Source: Ectopseudomonas toyotomiensis
GTDB lineage: Bacteria; Pseudomonadota; Gammaproteobacteria; Pseudomonadales; Pseudomonadaceae
Assembly (NCBI RefSeq): GCF_900115695.1
Contig: NZ_FOXK01000006.1
Coordinates: forward strand, 357,899-421,898
Length of the DNA stretch: 64,000 bases
Direction: 5' to 3'
In this document: piece by piece, positions 61,715 through 64,000 of the stretch
Layout: each line of letters begins with the position of its first letter
How positions within the stretch are numbered: the stretch's first letter is position 1
Program-made: the position numbers and the translations under genes
The notes under the pieces: model-generated
What the model was told of the DNA's origin: nothing
Databases searched by the model: none
What the model saw: only the letters and a program-made list of their open reading frames with translations

Positions 61715-61715
61715 C

Positions 61716-62090
61716 TCACACCTCCCACTCGATCAGGTGGCCAGCGAAGGTCTGGCCGTGCGTTGCGGCGAAGTACTCGAAGAAGTCGGCAGCAGTGGCG
61801 AAGCCGTCGGCCTGTGCAAGGTGATTGACCTCTTCCGCGTCCAGCTCGCCCATGACGTCGCCGGTCTGGACGCGAACGCGCCGGGCGGCCAGATCCATGG
61901 CGATCGGATAAACAGCCTTGCAGGGTGCGGTGCGCAGGAGGCGGCAGTTGCGCGTGCGCATGCCCGTGTACAGCTGCAGTTGCTCGCCACGACGTGGCGG
62001 ACGACGCTTGCCTGCAGCGCGTATGGTTTGGCGCTTGGTGCCGTCCTCTACTGAGGGTGCGAACCGGGCCATAAAGTTGAAGGCGACCAT
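61716..62090 (-). CDS. ASCH-like phage protein
   Basis: This 124-residue protein has the ASCH-type opening: FMARFAPSVEDGTKRQTIRAAGKRRPPRRGEQLQLYTGMRTRNCRLL, with KRQTIR and the P-RRGE-L-LYTG turn. ASCH domains have a PUA-like fold and are thought to bind RNA or modified nucleobases; phages often carry them. Here it is an early gene. The role is unknown. The start at 62090 is one base after the DUF3164 stop region. Confidence 0.7.
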   Translation of the reverse strand: MVAFNFMARFAPSVEDGTKRQTIRAAGKRRPPRRGEQLQLYTGMRTRNCRLLRTAPCKAVYPIAMDLAARRVRVQTGDVMGELDAEEVNHLAQADGFATAADFFEYFAATHGQTFAGHLIEWEV

Positions 62091-62091
62091 C

Positions 62092-62721
62092 TCACACCCC
62101 CGCGATATCGAGCAGGATGGTCCGGTATGCCTTCTCGCCGACGCGCTCCTGGACTTGGATGTACACGGCCTTGCCGTTGACGATGATGCTGTCCTTCACC
62201 GCTTCCATGGCCTTCTTCCAGTCCTCATCGTCGATATCGACGCGAGTCATCTCCTGGACGCGGGACAGGCTGATCTCGCCTTGCCTGGTCAGGCGGAACG
62301 CGTTGGTGGCCAGAGTGAACAGGTGCCTATGCGCATCCTCACTGACGGTCTTGCCCCAGCGGCTGATGCACTCGAACACCTTGACCTTGGCCACTTCCAT
62401 CTCTTCGGTGAAGGTCTGGACGTTGGAGTAAACACGCTTGACCTTATAGCGGCCATCGAAGCTGATGAGGCTGACGTTGCCCTTCGGCCCGCCCAGCTTC
62501 ATGTCGAACTTCTCGCCAGCGATCGTGACTAGGTCATCAATCTCTTCCAAGGCGCGCTTCTTCAACGCCTTGAGTTCCTCATGCAGGCGGACGGCATCCT
62601 TGACGATGCCCATCACAACCATGTCGCGCATCTTGTCCTGCTCGCGGATTTCGCTTTCATGCTGCAGGCCGCCAGCGGCATTGCGCAGCCAACCTTCAGG
62701 GACTTGGATTTGCTCAGCCAT
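62092..62721 (-). CDS. DUF3164 phage protein
   Basis: The protein is 209 residues. Family features are the GWLRNAAGGLQHESEIREQDKMRDMVV opening and the central KFDMKLGGPKGNVSLISFDGRYKVKRV. DUF3164 proteins are typical early genes of Mu-like phages; their role in the cycle is unknown, but they sit with replication genes. The ATG at 62721 overlaps the preceding gene by 8 bases. A longer frame to 62787 would lie in that gene and is not used. Confidence 0.85.
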   Translation of the reverse strand: MAEQIQVPEGWLRNAAGGLQHESEIREQDKMRDMVVMGIVKDAVRLHEELKALKKRALEEIDDLVTIAGEKFDMKLGGPKGNVSLISFDGRYKVKRVYSNVQTFTEEMEVAKVKVFECISRWGKTVSEDAHRHLFTLATNAFRLTRQGEISLSRVQEMTRVDIDDEDWKKAMEAVKDSIIVNGKAVYIQVQERVGEKAYRTILLDIAGV

Positions 62722-62926
62722 GGGTTTCTTCCTCGGCTTGTTGGGTGGCGTTTTCGAGTTCGGCCTGGACGACTCGGCGGAACTCAACGATCTCGATGCT
62801 CAGCTTGTGGCCGCCGATGCTCGGATAGGCTGATGCGTAGCCGGCGCCGCGCTTGAGCAGCTCCAGGGCTTCGCGCAGGCGCCGTTCGACGGTTAGCTGT
62901 ACGGCGGACTTGGCCATGGTGTTCAT
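62714..62926 (-). CDS. Small phage protein of unknown function
   Basis: This 70-residue protein has the core VERRLREALELLKRGAGYASAYPSIGGHKLSIEIVEFRRVVQAELENA, mostly helical. I recognise no domain. The ATG at 62926 overlaps the upstream stop by one base (TGATG), preferred to a TTG one codon earlier. Confidence 0.65.
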   Translation of the reverse strand: MNTMAKSAVQLTVERRLREALELLKRGAGYASAYPSIGGHKLSIEIVEFRRVVQAELENATQQAEEETHG

Positions 62927-63189
62927 CAATGCACCCTCCGTTCGACGGGCTTGTTGTTCTGCTGGTACGCCGTGGCGAACCGGCCGATGCCGTTCAGCAC
63001 GGTCTCGGTATCGCCGGCCAGGTAGGCTTCGCAGATTGCGGCGAGGTCATTGCCCAGGCGGTTGTTCCAGTAGATGAGGTTGGCCAGGCGCAGCGTGATT
63101 TGGGAGTTGAGCCGGCATTGCGTCTGCAGGTTCTCGTTGGCCTCCTGCAGCTCGCGCTGCAGGGATGCGATGCTTTCCTCAGGGGTCAT
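62926..63189 (-). CDS. Small coiled-coil phage protein
   Basis: This 87-residue protein has an N-terminal helical heptad-like stretch (EESIASLQRELQEANENLQTQCRLNSQITLRLANL) that suggests a coiled coil. The C-terminal part is DTETVLNGIGRFATAYQQNN. No known domain. The ATG at 63189 overlaps the upstream stop by 4 bases. The longer frame to 63294 lies inside that gene. Confidence 0.65.
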   Translation of the reverse strand: MTPEESIASLQRELQEANENLQTQCRLNSQITLRLANLIYWNNRLGNDLAAICEAYLAGDTETVLNGIGRFATAYQQNNKPVERRVH

Positions 63190-63542
63190 GACGGCAGCCC
63201 CTTTGCCGGCGTCAGCCAGCAGACTTGGCAGCCGCCGAGGCGGACGCAGTTGATGTTGTGGACGCCCTTGGTGCTCCAGACCGGGCTGCGCCATTCGCTG
63301 CGGAACGATGCGGCGAGCTGATCGGAGTCCTCGGCGTTGATGAAGATCTTGGCGTCTAGCGGCGATGCGGCCTCGATGCGCACGCCCACCGCGCGCAGGC
63401 GGCGGGTCATGTCGTTGAGGGCGCGCAGCTTGTCGGCCAGTTCAGGGGTCAGCACGGTGCACATGGGCAGCGCGTGCTGGATGGAGATCTCGGCGGCGAT
63501 CTTGGCGCTGAGCGGGATGACGTTGGGTGCGCGCATGGTCAT
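63186..63542 (-). CDS. Phage protein of unknown function
   Basis: This 118-residue soluble protein contains LTPELADKLRALNDMTRRLRAVGVRIEAASPLDAKIFINAEDSDQLAASF and a later CVRLGGCQVCW with three Cys. I recognise no domain. ATGA overlaps exist at both ends, so it is part of the same operon. Confidence 0.65.
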   Translation of the reverse strand: MTMRAPNVIPLSAKIAAEISIQHALPMCTVLTPELADKLRALNDMTRRLRAVGVRIEAASPLDAKIFINAEDSDQLAASFRSEWRSPVWSTKGVHNINCVRLGGCQVCWLTPAKGLPS

Positions 63543-63931
63543 GCCCCCTTGAACTCAAGATCGAGGTCGACTTGCACATCGGCATCAACCAGGCGGATGC
63601 CGCACCAGCCGAAGGGGTTGCCCTCTTCGCTGCCGCCCCAGCCTTCCTCTTCGTGTAGCGAGCGCTTAGTCCAGTGGCCTGCGTTCCAACCGTCTTTTTC
63701 GACGAAGGCGCCGCCGATTTCCAAGAAGGCGAAAACAAAGCGCTCGGCAGCCAGCTTGACTAATGCGCGGATCACATCGCCATCCGCATCGCTCAGGCGA
63801 TCATCGTGACTGCTCCAGAACTCATTGATCTCGGTGGCGCGCTCTGTGGTGAGGATGTCGAGGTCAACTTCCAGTGTGATCGACCAGTCCTTCCAGTCGT
63901 CGCTCAGGGTGAATTTCTGCAGGTTGGCCAT
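63539..63931 (-). CDS. DUF2528-like phage protein
   Basis: This 130-residue acidic protein opens MANLQKFTLSDDWKDWSITLEVDLDILTTERATEINEFWSSHDDRLSDADG and continues FGWCGIRLVDADVQVDLD. It fits DUF2528, found in Mu-like phage early regions; function unknown. It starts 3 bases after the stop of the partial gene at the window edge and overlaps the next gene by ATGA. Confidence 0.72.
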   Translation of the reverse strand: MANLQKFTLSDDWKDWSITLEVDLDILTTERATEINEFWSSHDDRLSDADGDVIRALVKLAAERFVFAFLEIGGAFVEKDGWNAGHWTKRSLHEEEGWGGSEEGNPFGWCGIRLVDADVQVDLDLEFKGA

Positions 63932-63934
63932 GGC

Positions 63935-64000
63935 TCACACCTCCGCAATGATGTCCGCCGACAGGCGGGTGGCGCCGACCAGGGCGGCCTGGTTGAAGGC
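63935..64000 (-). CDS. Phage gene cut by the window edge (C-terminal 21 residues)
   Basis: An open frame runs in from the right edge and ends at TGA (63935-63937). Its product ends ALVGATRLSADIIAEV. The piece is too short to identify. By position in Mu-like early operons it could be the end of a transposition ATPase-type or nearby early protein, but this is a guess. It is close-packed with the DUF2528 gene, so it belongs to the same operon. Confidence 0.55.
   Translation of the reverse strand, partial: AFNQAALVGATRLSADIIAEV

Overview
This window is a Pseudomonas chromosome segment. The evidence is high GC, gene order (dapA-bamC-purC-tRNA-Ser; gcvR-like-bcp; gdhB; moxR/Bat operon; pepN-DUF2797-DUF1315-glpG-nadK), the very large GdhB-type glutamate dehydrogenase, OprD-family porin, DUF1302/DUF1329 genes and pseudomonad REP-like palindromes. 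I cannot name the species; the gene content would fit the P. mendocina/P. oleovorans area.

Layout. 0.2-5.1 kb: a small DUF6316-like protein, an exported alpha/beta hydrolase, and the divergent metE/metR pair with two MetR-type boxes between them. 5.3-10.3 kb: a tetR-adaptor-RND pump operon without an outer-membrane gene, preceded by two copies of a TGACC-N3-GGTCA operator. 10.8-13.1 kb: a ParD/ParE-like toxin-antitoxin pair under a perfect 20-bp palindrome, then a decayed island between two copies of the tRNA-Ser 3' end, holding a truncated integrase and a DUF4124 lipoprotein-like/secreted protein. 13.2-20.7 kb: housekeeping genes purC, bamC, dapA, a GcvR-like ACT protein, bcp, an AI-2E-family permease, a TusA-like protein and BepA. 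The purC is of the long, ADE1-like type, not the short type usual at this place in pseudomonads.

20.9-25.7 kb: gdhB. 25.9-37.4 kb: what looks like a complete 5-oxoproline (pyroglutamate) acquisition and catabolism locus: TRAP transporter dctPQM, a LysR regulator, an OprD-type porin, a chemoreceptor, a second orphan DctP, and pxpABC (5-oxoprolinase). Four promoter regions in it share a composite motif (GTTGGAC preceded by TTTCC(T/G)ATC about 20 bp upstream, always in the same orientation relative to the gene), which I propose as the operator of the LysR protein. This is the most interesting system in the window.

37.5-44.5 kb: a six-gene MoxR/Bat operon (MoxR ATPase, DUF58, DUF4381, VWA, VWA-TPR, BatD) with a nested palindromic repeat between the first two genes. 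44.9-52.1 kb: a DUF1302-DUF1329-YCF48-MMPL/RND cluster of unknown function. 52.7-59.3 kb: pepN, DUF2797, DUF1315, glpG, a metallophosphoesterase and nadK. 59.3-64.0 kb: a 132-bp MITE-like palindromic element, then the left end of a Mu-like (BcepMu-type layout) transposable prophage: eleven tightly overlapping leftward early genes, including mor, gemA, an ASCH-like protein, DUF3164 and DUF2528. The prophage runs out of the window on the right.
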